A stretch of DNA of 21,948 nucleotides from Gammaproteobacteria bacterium (lineage in GTDB: Bacteria > Pseudomonadota > Gammaproteobacteria > SZUA-229), in the NCBI GenBank assembly GCA_023136715.1, contig JAGLQT010000039.1:1-21948 (forward strand). Reading direction: 5' to 3'. The notes below the pieces were generated by a model. It made no database searches. It was given only the letters and a program-made list of their open reading frames with translations, and had not been told where the DNA came from. Shown one piece after another: positions 1-7,284 of this stretch (position 1 is the first letter of the stretch; every line of letters begins with the position of its first letter). The position numbers and the translations under genes were made by a program.

Positions 1-470
1 ATTTGTTTTTTTATTTGATCACGTAACTGGTGAATATTGGTGTAGGTAGTATCGATAAAAAGATCGGCTTCAGATGAAATTGAGCTTAATAAGACGCGCT
101 CAACTTCAATGGCTTCTGATAGTGGCAAGCCTTTGGTTGTCAGTGGATGTTTCCTGCGGGTGTCGCTAAAACGTTTAATCAGTGTGCTGAGTTCGGCCTG
201 TAAATAAACAACTTCAAGATGAATGTCTTTTTCGCGCAGGGGTTTGATGATTTTATTGAAGTTGCGTAAATCGTGGGCTTCACTGCGAGCATCAATACCT
301 ACAGCAATATTTTCGTAGGGTTGTAAACTTCGATTAGACACTCGTTCGACAAAGTCTGGCAGCAAACCTAATGGTAGATTATCAACGCAGTAGTAGTCTT
401 CGTCTTCCAGCGTGTGAAGTGCGACAGTTTTGCCTGAGCCTGAAAGTCCGCTGACGATAACAAGTTTCAT
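1..470 (-). CDS. rapZ: RapZ, RNase adapter / nucleotide-binding protein (partial, N-terminal 156 residues)
   Basis: The ATG is at 470-468 on the minus strand and the frame stays open to the window edge, so only the N-terminal half of a protein usually about 285 residues long is visible. Seen: a P-loop GLSGSGKT at residues 8-15, the following YYCVDNLP stretch, and an RKHPL motif, all typical of RapZ (YvcJ family). In E. coli RapZ binds the sRNA GlmZ and directs RNase E to it, controlling glucosamine-6-phosphate synthase; the RNA-binding C-terminal domain would lie beyond position 1. The start is four bases after the hprK stop, so it is probably co-transcribed with ptsN and hprK. Whether the GlmZ function applies in this organism is inference. 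Confidence 0.95.
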   Translation of the reverse strand, partial: MKLVIVSGLSGSGKTVALHTLEDEDYYCVDNLPLGLLPDFVERVSNRSLQPYENIAVGIDARSEAHDLRNFNKIIKPLREKDIHLEVVYLQAELSTLIKRFSDTRRKHPLTTKGLPLSEAIEVERVLLSSISSEADLFIDTTYTNIHQLRDQIKKQ

Positions 471-474
471 AGTT

Positions 475-1422
475 TTACAGGGTCTGACCGGCGTCGATAG
501 CTTTTTGCTGGAGGCTCATCAGTTCTTTGGTGGCATCGTAGCCGCTGTATCGTAATATGTAATTACGTACAGCTGCTTCAACCAATACTGCCAGATTGCG
601 CCCGGGTGCAACTGGTAATAATACTTCAGGTACATCAACGCCTAGAATATTTCGCATTTTCCTGGAACCTTCGAGGCGGTCAATTTTGGCTAGTTCCTCT
701 TTGGTTAAGCGCTCCATGTGAATAATCAGGCGCAAATACTTATTTATTTTCAGTGCGTTATTGCCATACATTTCACGGATATTGAGCACGCCAAGACCGC
801 GTACTTCCATGAAATCTCTGAGTACGCTGGGGCTTCTGCCATCAAGAATATCCGGGCCGATTCGAGTCAATTCGGGCGCATCATCGGCAATCAATCGATG
901 GCCACGTGAAATCAGTTCCAGGGCTAACTCACTTTTGCCGACGCTGCTTTCGCCAGTAATTAAAACACCGGTGCCCAGTACCTCCATATAAACACCATGA
1001 ACAATTTGTTTGTCGGAAAATAAATCGTGCAAATAATAGCGGGCGATGTCAACGACTTCATTGCTTTGTGTTTTACAGCTTAATAATGGTACATGTCCTT
1101 TGCTGGCGAATTCGATGAGTTTGTCAGGAACTGGTATGCCATCGGCCATGATAATGGCGACTGCATGGTCAGAAAAAATTTGTTGTAGAATGTTGTTGCG
1201 GAAATTCTCATCGAGATTTTGCAAATAGTCGCATTCAGTTTTGCCAATAACCTGAATGATGTTTTTATGAATCAGGTTTAAATGACCAATTAAAGTAGCG
1301 TGTTCGCTGACTTTGACTTCATGAAGAGGTCGATCAGGGTCTTCCTGCCCAGCCACCCACTTCAACTCAATCTTGCTGGAAAGATTGACGATTATTGATT
1401 CGGCAGAGAAGAGTTGAGTCAT
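475..1422 (-). CDS. hprK: HPr kinase/phosphorylase
   Basis: A 315-residue protein of normal HprK length. The N-terminal domain (about 1-130) is followed by the catalytic domain with His142, a Walker A loop GESSVGKS at 157-164, the acidic pair at 180-181 in LIADDAPEL, the family signature EVRGLGVLNI at 206-215 and a late VAPGRNLAVLVEAA segment. The known reaction is ATP- or PPi-dependent phosphorylation of a serine on HPr, and its reversal. In Gram-negative bacteria the likely target is an HPr-like protein (NPr/HPr) that also feeds phosphate to EIIA-Ntr. The gene sits six bases after ptsN and four bases before rapZ. E. coli lacks hprK at this locus. No HPr gene is visible; it may lie downstream of rapZ beyond the window. 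Confidence 0.96.
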   Translation of the reverse strand: MTQLFSAESIIVNLSSKIELKWVAGQEDPDRPLHEVKVSEHATLIGHLNLIHKNIIQVIGKTECDYLQNLDENFRNNILQQIFSDHAVAIIMADGIPVPDKLIEFASKGHVPLLSCKTQSNEVVDIARYYLHDLFSDKQIVHGVYMEVLGTGVLITGESSVGKSELALELISRGHRLIADDAPELTRIGPDILDGRSPSVLRDFMEVRGLGVLNIREMYGNNALKINKYLRLIIHMERLTKEELAKIDRLEGSRKMRNILGVDVPEVLLPVAPGRNLAVLVEAAVRNYILRYSGYDATKELMSLQQKAIDAGQTL

Positions 1423-1428
1423 GATTTT

Positions 1429-1899
1429 TTATGAGGTCTGTGTGCTTGCATCCCAACTGATTAGTCGATGATGAAGTTCTTCATCGCTATCGGCTGAACG
1501 CAGGTTCTGGCAAAAAGTTTCATTATTAAACATGCCTGCTAGTTCAGCGAGTATGTTGAGGTGTTCATCAGTGTAGTGCTCAGGCACCATCAACGCAAAC
1601 AGCAGGTCGGTCGGTTGCTTGTCTGGACTATCGAAATCAATGCCATTTTCTGTGCGTATGAAAACACCAATAGCCTGTTTGCATAAGTCCGTTCTCGCGT
1701 GGGGCAGGGCGATACCATGCCCCAGCGAGGTCGAGCCTAATTTCTCTCTTTCAGTTAGAAGTTGAAATATATCAAACGATTTATTTACTTCAGTTTGTTT
1801 GGCAAGTAAGTCAGCCAGTAGTTCAAGAGCTCTTTTTTTGCTGACAACGTTAGCATTACAGATCACGGAGTCAGGGCTGACAAGATTTTTCAGGTTCAT
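1429..1899 (-). CDS. ptsN: Nitrogen-regulatory PTS protein EIIA-Ntr
   Basis: A 156-residue PTS EIIA type-2 protein. The active-site stretch LGHGIALPHAR places the phosphorylated histidine at residue 67, as in EIIA-Ntr. The protein takes phosphate from an NPr/HPr-like carrier and acts as a regulator (potassium transport, stress and carbon/nitrogen balance) rather than in sugar uptake; no EIIB or EIIC domain is attached or adjacent. Its ATG overlaps the hpf stop codon by one base (TAATG at 1901-1897), which points to coupled translation. The neighbours rpoN, hpf, hprK and rapZ are the classic setting for this gene. Confidence 0.96.
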   Translation of the reverse strand: MNLKNLVSPDSVICNANVVSKKRALELLADLLAKQTEVNKSFDIFQLLTEREKLGSTSLGHGIALPHARTDLCKQAIGVFIRTENGIDFDSPDKQPTDLLFALMVPEHYTDEHLNILAELAGMFNNETFCQNLRSADSDEELHHRLISWDASTQTS

Positions 1900-2219
1900 T
1901 AGTCTATAGGTGTTTCAACAGGTTTATGGTGCAGGTGGTTTTTGATTTTTTCCTTGTGCTTTTTGACTTGCCTGTCAAGTTTGTCCACTAGTGAGTCAAT
2001 CGATGCGTACATATCTTCTTCGTGGGCTTCAGCAAAAATATCATGGCCGCTCATGTGAACAGTGGCCTCTGCTTTTTGTGTTTTCTTTTCAACGCTCAGA
2101 ATGACGTGAGTGTTGCTGACTTTGTCAAAGTGACGTTCGAGTTTTTCCATTTTTTCGGTAACGTAATTACGCAATGAATCTGTGATGTCAATATGGTGAC
2201 CGGTCAGTTCTATTTTCAT
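1899..2219 (-). CDS. hpf: Ribosome hibernation promoting factor (short HPF)
   Basis: A 106-residue protein with the S30AE/HPF fold pattern: an amphipathic start (GHHIDITDSLRNYVTEKMEKLERHF), strands ending in AEATVHMSGHDIFAEAHEEDMYASID, then a basic helix and a His/Lys-rich tail. It lacks the extra C-terminal dimerisation domain of long HPF. By family, the short form binds the 30S decoding centre and, together with RMF, promotes 100S ribosome dimers in stationary phase. A good Shine-Dalgarno (CAGGAG) precedes the ATG. It lies 18 bases after the rpoN stop and overlaps ptsN by one base. Confidence 0.95.
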   Translation of the reverse strand: MKIELTGHHIDITDSLRNYVTEKMEKLERHFDKVSNTHVILSVEKKTQKAEATVHMSGHDIFAEAHEEDMYASIDSLVDKLDRQVKKHKEKIKNHLHHKPVETPID

Positions 2220-2237
2220 AGGAATGCTCCTGTAGGT

Positions 2238-3746
2238 TTAAGCAAGACGTTTTCTCTCATTTGAAGGAGGAATCATCATCGATTCCCTGTATTTTGCCAC
2301 AGTTCGACGCGCAACATTAATGCCTTCTTTCACCAGGAAGGCAGAAATTTTGTTGTCACTCAGGGGCTTTTGTGGGTTCTCGTTCTCAATGAGTTTTTTC
2401 ATCATGGCGCGGATTGCTGTTGCCGAGCACTCGCCGCCATCGGATGTGCTAACCCTGCTTGAGAAAAAGAATTTAAATTCAAATACACCACGGGGTGTAT
2501 GCATATATTTTTGTGTGGTAACGCGTGAAATGGTTGATTCGTGCATTTCAAGCTCTTCGGCGATGTCGCGCAATATCATCGGTTTCATGCCTTCATCACC
2601 GTATTCAAGAAACAGGCGTTGGCGTTCAACGATGGCCTTGCCTACGCGCATTAGTGTTTCGTTTCTGCTCTGCAGGCTTTTGATAAACCAACGTGCTTCC
2701 TGGAGGCTGTTTTTGAGGTGTGAACTATTTTCATCTCGCCTGTTGCCTTTCAAATGGTCAGCGTAAATCTGGTTGACCCTGATTTTTGGTGCCGTTTCCG
2801 GGTTGAGTTCAACGCGCCATTGACCGTTGATTTTGCGTACATAAATATCAGGAGCAATATAGTGTGTGGTGCCACTGCTGATGACAGAACCCGGTTTAGG
2901 GTTGAGTGTTTGTATGAAACTGATCAGGGTATGCAGTTGTTCTTCGCTACGGCGTGTTTTACGTTGTAGTCGTGCGTAATCGTGAGCGCCGATCAGGTCG
3001 AGATAGTTTTCGACGAGCATTTTGACATCGGACAGTTCGCGGGTGTCAGGGGGGAATTGCTCCAGTTGTAATAACAGGCATTCGCGTAGATTACGTGCGC
3101 CAACACCCAGTGGGTCAAAACGCTGGATACGATGCAGCATGGCTTCAACTTCGTCGAGTTCAATGTCGAGTTCGTTGACCAGACTTTGATGGATGTCTTC
3201 GATGCTTTCAGTGAGGTAACCGTCATCATTAATGGCGTCGATAATGGCTTCACCAATTAATAAATCGGTTTCACTGGTGGGGCTGTTTTGCAGTTGCCAG
3301 AGCAGGTGATCCTGAAGGTTCTCACCACCAACAGACTGATTTTCTAAATAGTCATTGCTACTATCACTGCTTGAAGTGCTGCTGGTGTTACTGGGGGTAA
3401 TATCATAGATATCACTCCAGTCTGTATCTACGGCTAATTCATCAGGGATCTCCTGATTTTTCTCCATATCCAGATTGTTCTCACTGTTGTTGCTGGCTAT
3501 ATTCTCGGTGTCAGCTATAGCCTGTGTTTCTGTTGAATTCGCTTCACTGTTCTCACTGGATTGATTGTCCTCTTCCAGTTCCAGCATGGGGTTTTCTTCC
3601 AGGGTTTGCTGAATTTCGGCCTGTAAATCGAGGGTGGAAAGTTGAAGCAGGCGAATGGCCTGCTGCAACTGTGGCGTCATCGTTAGATGCTGTCCGATTT
3701 TTAACTGAAGTGAAGGCTTCATATTGCTATCAGGTTCTATCGACAT
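2238..3746 (-). CDS. rpoN: RNA polymerase sigma-54 factor
   Basis: A 502-residue sigma-54. Region I is the glutamine/leucine-rich N terminus (LTMTPQLQQAIRLLQLS, about 21-38), region II is a long acidic Ser/Asn-rich linker (about 56-140), then come the core-binding and DNA-binding domains. The C terminus carries the RpoN box ARRTVAKYRE at about 479-488, which reads the -24 promoter element. It directs transcription that depends on AAA+ activators (nitrogen, flagella, pili and others). The start is uncertain: Met9 (position 3722) matches where E. coli RpoN begins, while the upstream ATG at 3746 lies inside a perfect inverted repeat with only a distant AGGA. Conserved place in the lptB-rpoN-hpf-ptsN order. 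Confidence 0.97.
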   Translation of the reverse strand: MSIEPDSNMKPSLQLKIGQHLTMTPQLQQAIRLLQLSTLDLQAEIQQTLEENPMLELEEDNQSSENSEANSTETQAIADTENIASNNSENNLDMEKNQEIPDELAVDTDWSDIYDITPSNTSSTSSSDSSNDYLENQSVGGENLQDHLLWQLQNSPTSETDLLIGEAIIDAINDDGYLTESIEDIHQSLVNELDIELDEVEAMLHRIQRFDPLGVGARNLRECLLLQLEQFPPDTRELSDVKMLVENYLDLIGAHDYARLQRKTRRSEEQLHTLISFIQTLNPKPGSVISSGTTHYIAPDIYVRKINGQWRVELNPETAPKIRVNQIYADHLKGNRRDENSSHLKNSLQEARWFIKSLQSRNETLMRVGKAIVERQRLFLEYGDEGMKPMILRDIAEELEMHESTISRVTTQKYMHTPRGVFEFKFFFSSRVSTSDGGECSATAIRAMMKKLIENENPQKPLSDNKISAFLVKEGINVARRTVAKYRESMMIPPSNERKRLA

Positions 3747-3762
3747 TGCCGTTCTGGCAATG
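3744..3762 (-). promoter_or_regulatory. Perfect 7-bp inverted repeat containing the annotated rpoN start codon
   Basis: On the minus strand the arms CATTGCC and GGCAATG flank the 5-base loop AGAAC. The last three bases of the 3' arm are the upstream rpoN ATG, and a CAGGA lies just 5' of the hairpin. In the mRNA the start codon would be paired. This may reduce initiation there and favour Met9 at 3722. The repeat is seen; any regulatory role is inference. Confidence 0.45.
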
Positions 3763-3846
3763 AAATCCTGGCATAATCAGAATTATTTGTAATGTTGACA
3801 CGGTGCTGCTGTTTACTGCTGTTGTTGGTTGAAGCTCATACATATT

Positions 3847-4572
3847 TTATAGTTGAAAATCACGTCCAAGGTAGACATCACGTACCTGTTGATTGGATAA
3901 AATTTCCTCCGAGTTGCCCTGGGCGATAATCTTGCTGTCACTTAGTATATAGGCGTGCTGGCAAATTCCCAATGTCTCACGAACATTGTGATCGGTGATC
4001 AGTACGCCAATATTGCGCTCAGTCAAGTGTTCGATGATTTTCTGTATTTCGATGACCGAAATGGGGTCAACGCCGGCAAAAGGCTCATCCAGTAAGATGA
4101 AGGAAGGCTGTGAGGCCAGTGCACGGGCAATTTCAACGCGACGGCGTTCTCCACCAGACAGGCTCATGCCCATTGATTGTCGGATATGCTGAATCTGTAA
4201 ATCTTCCAGCAGGTCCTCCAGAAGCTGATGTTGAGCCTCTTTATCGAGTGCTGCATTGTGTTCAAGAATCGCCTGTATATTTTGTTCAACGGTTAATTTT
4301 CGAAAGACCGAGGCTTCCTGTGGCAGGTAGCCGATACCTTTGCGTGCTCGCGCATGCACCGGCAGGTCAGTGAGGTCTTCGTCATCGAGAAAGATTTGGC
4401 CACTATCCACTGGAACCAGGCCAACTACCATATAAAAGCTGGTTGTTTTGCCTGCGCCATTGGGGCCGAGTAGCCCAACGACTTCTCCGCTTTTTACTTC
4501 GATTGAAACATCATTAACAACGGTTCTGGTTTTAAAGCGTTTAACTAAATTTTTTGCGCGAAGTATCGACAC
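3847..4572 (-). CDS. lptB: LPS export ABC transporter ATPase LptB
   Basis: A 241-residue ABC ATPase. Seen: Walker A GPNGAGKT at 36-43, Q-loop around Gln85, signature LSGGE at 138-142, Walker B ending LLDEP with Glu163, and the switch His195. By family it pairs with LptF/LptG and LptC in the inner membrane to push LPS onto the LptA bridge. The start codon is GTG (4572-4570) and overlaps the lptA stop as TAGTG; the N-terminal sequence from this GTG matches the family well. There is a 100-base gap before rpoN, large enough for an internal promoter. Confidence 0.97.
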   Translation of the reverse strand: MSILRAKNLVKRFKTRTVVNDVSIEVKSGEVVGLLGPNGAGKTTSFYMVVGLVPVDSGQIFLDDEDLTDLPVHARARKGIGYLPQEASVFRKLTVEQNIQAILEHNAALDKEAQHQLLEDLLEDLQIQHIRQSMGMSLSGGERRRVEIARALASQPSFILLDEPFAGVDPISVIEIQKIIEHLTERNIGVLITDHNVRETLGICQHAYILSDSKIIAQGNSEEILSNQQVRDVYLGRDFQL

Positions 4573-5126
4573 TATGGGGTCTCTGTATTAACTGGAGTGG
4601 CGCTGCTGTCTTTTTTCGGTGTCAAAATAATATTGACCCGCCCACCTTTTTGCCCCTGATTATTCTTGCCAGCGATCACGATTTTGTTTTTGGTATCGTA
4701 GACGATACGCTGACTTTCTATGGTGTGGTCTGGCTGTTCAAGGCGTGCATCAACCGTCATTACCAGTCGATTTTCGCTGGTAAAGTACTGCATGTGCTGG
4801 CTGCTCGCATGAATTTTATTTTTGCTGTCTTCATCCTGTGTGTATCTGGCTGGCTGGCCATCAATGATGATTTGCTGGATTTCGTCCTGTTGGCGAGTGA
4901 TAGTCACAGTATCGCCGCTGAGTACAATGCTTCCCTGGCTGATTCTGACGTCACCCAGATAAGTGCTGCTACCGGTTTCCATGTCAAACTTCATGTAATT
5001 AGCCTGAATCTGAATATCCTCTACAATTTCACTGCTAGCGGTGAATCCGGTAGCGGTGTGTGTCAGCATCAATATCAGTGCGAACAATTGGTATGAAGTG
5101 GAGTTTGTTTTATTGAGCTTGAACAT
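4572..5126 (-). CDS. lptA: LPS transport periplasmic bridge protein LptA
   Basis: From the ATG at 5126 this is 184 residues, close to the length of E. coli LptA. A signal peptide (hydrophobic SYQLFALILMLTHTATGFTA region) precedes the OstA/LptA beta-jellyroll with VEDIQIQANYMKFDMETG and GDVRISQGSIVLSGDTVTI strands. It forms the periplasmic filament carrying LPS from LptC to LptD. The frame is open further upstream to an ATG at 5171, but that start would add 15 non-signal-like residues and overlap lptC by 62 bases, so 5126 (17-base overlap) is preferred. Its stop is shared with the GTG start of lptB. Confidence 0.93.
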   Translation of the reverse strand: MFKLNKTNSTSYQLFALILMLTHTATGFTASSEIVEDIQIQANYMKFDMETGSSTYLGDVRISQGSIVLSGDTVTITRQQDEIQQIIIDGQPARYTQDEDSKNKIHASSQHMQYFTSENRLVMTVDARLEQPDHTIESQRIVYDTKNKIVIAGKNNQGQKGGRVNIILTPKKDSSATPVNTETP

Positions 5127-5664
5127 AGCGGCCTGTAACGCTGTTGAGTAATTCGAGTTGCCCGCTGGCATTATCCAGTATCATACCCTTGGATTGTAAA
5201 GTAAATTCCTGCTGAATAATGCTCACTGTGTGCATGCTTTTTGCGATTTGTTGACGAGTATCAATTTCCAGTTGCTCAGTTTCGAGTCGTATCGGCTGTG
5301 CTTTATCCTGTTGCTGCAAGACAACGCTATTGCGAAGTATGATGATTTGGTTCTCGTCATCAATTTCACCGCTGTTAGCACTAATTAGCCAGCGGTGATC
5401 ACCTTGTTTTAATTGTATGACGGGCTCGTTAATAACGGCGTAATTACTATCATTATAGTGTTCCAGTCGTTTGGCTTTCAGGATGTAAGCGGGTTTGCCA
5501 TCATCGGACATAGCTGTCAGGGTGAAATCCTGAATAAAGACATCAACATAGTGCGGATCACTACTCTGCAGGTGAGTGATTGCTTTCTTCTTTTCCCAGG
5601 TTTGAGATCCCCAGAAAATCAGTGCAGCAATAATAATAATGGATAAAGAAACCAGGCGCTTCAC
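5110..5664 (-). CDS. lptC: LPS export system protein LptC
   Basis: A 184-residue bitopic inner-membrane protein with one N-terminal membrane segment (about residues 4-19) followed by a periplasmic LptC/YrbK domain with the typical FTLTAMSDDGKPAYILKA and LISANSGEIDDENQIIIL segments. LptC passes LPS from LptBFG to LptA. The start is a GTG at 5664-5662 with only a weak ribosome site. It lies 16 bases after the kdsC stop and overlaps the lptA start. Confidence 0.93.
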   Translation of the reverse strand: MKRLVSLSIIIIAALIFWGSQTWEKKKAITHLQSSDPHYVDVFIQDFTLTAMSDDGKPAYILKAKRLEHYNDSNYAVINEPVIQLKQGDHRWLISANSGEIDDENQIIILRNSVVLQQQDKAQPIRLETEQLEIDTRQQIAKSMHTVSIIQQEFTLQSKGMILDNASGQLELLNSVTGRYVQAQ

Positions 5665-5680
5665 AACTAGATCTTGCCGT

Positions 5681-6214
5681 TTATTCTGCTATGTAAAGGT
5701 AAGATTCGAGTTTGTCAGCTAGTGTACCCTGTGCTTCGAGAATAAATTCACAAACGTCGCGCACCGCACCACAGCCACCATTTCGAGGCGCGATCCAGTG
5801 AGCATGCTGCTTCACAAAGGGGTGGGCATCCTGCACCGCGATGGCAAAACCAACGCGTGACATCACCGGCAGGTCGACCACGTCATCACCGACATAGGCG
5901 ACCTGGTCAATCGAGAGTCCGACTTCTTTCATTAAATCTTCAAAGGCAGGTGTTTTATCGCGATAGCCCTGATACACCAGATCAATGCCAAGATCATTCA
6001 TGCGATGCGCCACCACGTTAGATTTTCGACCAGTGATAATGGCTGCCTTAACGCCGCACTCCTGCAACATGCGCATACCGTGGCCATCTTTGGAATTGAA
6101 GGCTTTGTATTCCTGGCCGTCGTCGCCCATGAACAGGCTGCTGTTGGTCATGACGCCATCGACATCAAAAATAACCAGTTTTATATTTTTTGCTTTTTCA
6201 ATAATTTCCTGCAC
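5681..6214 (-). CDS. kdsC: 3-deoxy-D-manno-octulosonate 8-phosphate phosphatase
   Basis: A 177-residue HAD-family phosphatase with the nucleophile/acid motif FDVDGVMTN (Asp17, Asp19) and the later YVGDDVVDLPVM motif that holds Mg2+. It has no cap domain, as expected for KdsC, which works as a tetramer and removes phosphate from Kdo-8-P to give Kdo for LPS inner core. The start is a GTG at 6214-6212 with a strong AGAGGAG eight bases upstream. It directly follows kdsD, the first enzyme of the same pathway. Confidence 0.96.
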   Translation of the reverse strand: MQEIIEKAKNIKLVIFDVDGVMTNSSLFMGDDGQEYKAFNSKDGHGMRMLQECGVKAAIITGRKSNVVAHRMNDLGIDLVYQGYRDKTPAFEDLMKEVGLSIDQVAYVGDDVVDLPVMSRVGFAIAVQDAHPFVKQHAHWIAPRNGGCGAVRDVCEFILEAQGTLADKLESYLYIAE

Positions 6215-6240
6215 GAGCAGCTCCTCTTGTATGTTTCTAC

Positions 6241-7227
6241 TCAGACCACGCCAGCGCGTAAAAGGTCGTGCATATTTAGTGCGCCAATGAGTTTGTTGTT
6301 TTTATCGGTGACCAGGATGCCGTTGATATTGAAGTCGTCCATGAGCTTCAGGGCTTCGACAGCCAGATCATGTTCATCTGCAGTTTTGCAGTTGGTGGTC
6401 ATCACCGCTTCGATGGGTGAGCTATGGATGTCGATATTTTTATCCAGTGAACGACGCAGATCGCCATCCGTATAAATACCCAGCAGCTGGTCGTTGTCAT
6501 CGACAATGGCGGTCATGCCCAGGCCTTTGCGCGTCATTTCCAGCAGGGCCTCCGAAACGGTAGCCTGCTTGCTAACTTTGGGGGTTTTATTATCTTTATG
6601 CATGATGTCACTAACGTGGCATAACAGGCGACGCCCCAGGCTACCACCGGGGTGCGAGAGCGCGAAATCTTCCGGGGTGAAACCTCTAGCCTGCAATAGC
6701 GCAACGGCCAGTGCGTCGCCCATAACCAGTGCTACTGTGGTGCTCGATGTTGGTGCCAGCCCATGTGGGCATGCTTCCTGTGCAACGCTGACATCCAGGT
6801 TTACATTGGCTTCGGTGGCAAGAGTTGATTGCGCATTGCCCGCCATACTGATGAGCGGCACACCAAAACGTTTAATGATCGGGATGATGGTTAATATTTC
6901 TGCGGTATTGCCCGAATTGGACAGGGCAATAACCACGTCTTTGGGGGTGATCATACCGAGGTCGCCGTGGCTGGCTTCGCCGGGGTGAACGAAAAACGCC
7001 GGGCTGCCGGTGCTGGCCAGTGTAGCCGCTATTTTGCCGCCGATATGGCCGGATTTGCCCATGCCTGTGACCACGATGCGACCTTCACAGGCGAGCATGA
7101 GTTCGCAGGCTTTGCTGAAATCATCATTAATGCGGGATTTCAGGGCTTCCACGGCGGCCAGCTCGGTGTCGATGACAGCGAGTCCTAATTGTGTGAAGTT
7201 GGCATTTTCCTGGTCAGTGGTCGGCAT
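6241..7227 (-). CDS. kdsD: D-arabinose 5-phosphate isomerase
   Basis: A 328-residue protein with an SIS sugar-isomerase domain (about 35-185) and two C-terminal CBS domains (about 205-265 and 270-328). Seen: TGMGKSGHIGGKIAATLASTG with Lys58, HPGEASHGDLG with His87, SNSGNTAE, and ALSHPGGSLGRRLL with His192, matching the active-site residues of KdsD. It converts ribulose 5-phosphate to arabinose 5-phosphate, the Kdo precursor. The ATG has no purine-rich Shine-Dalgarno; the leader is CA-rich and contains a 19-bp periodic repeat (see the separate entry). Confidence 0.97.
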   Translation of the reverse strand: MPTTDQENANFTQLGLAVIDTELAAVEALKSRINDDFSKACELMLACEGRIVVTGMGKSGHIGGKIAATLASTGSPAFFVHPGEASHGDLGMITPKDVVIALSNSGNTAEILTIIPIIKRFGVPLISMAGNAQSTLATEANVNLDVSVAQEACPHGLAPTSSTTVALVMGDALAVALLQARGFTPEDFALSHPGGSLGRRLLCHVSDIMHKDNKTPKVSKQATVSEALLEMTRKGLGMTAIVDDNDQLLGIYTDGDLRRSLDKNIDIHSSPIEAVMTTNCKTADEHDLAVEALKLMDDFNINGILVTDKNNKLIGALNMHDLLRAGVV

Positions 7228-7284
7228 GTTTGTGTGTTAACTGGTTGTTTGTGTTGATTATTGGTGTTTGTGTGGAGCGATTGT
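7228..7284 (-). repeat. Three direct repeats with 19-bp period in the kdsD leader
   Basis: The octamer GTTTGTGT (ACACAAAC on the coding strand) occurs at 7228-7235, 7247-7254 and 7266-7273, exactly 19 bp apart. It fills most of the 56-base gap between yrbG and kdsD and abuts the kdsD ATG. No Shine-Dalgarno is present on the coding strand. A CA-rich leader could act as a translational enhancer or a site for an RNA-binding protein; this is inference. Confidence 0.6.

Noticed and set aside
2993..3256. 87-codon frame on the minus strand inside rpoN
   Set aside because: It lies entirely within the rpoN reading frame region in another frame and shows no domain; a shadow of the real gene.
3744..3775. 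TGGCA motifs near the rpoN start as a sigma-54 binding site (autoregulation)
   Set aside because: The required TTGC at the correct 11-base offset is missing on both strands.
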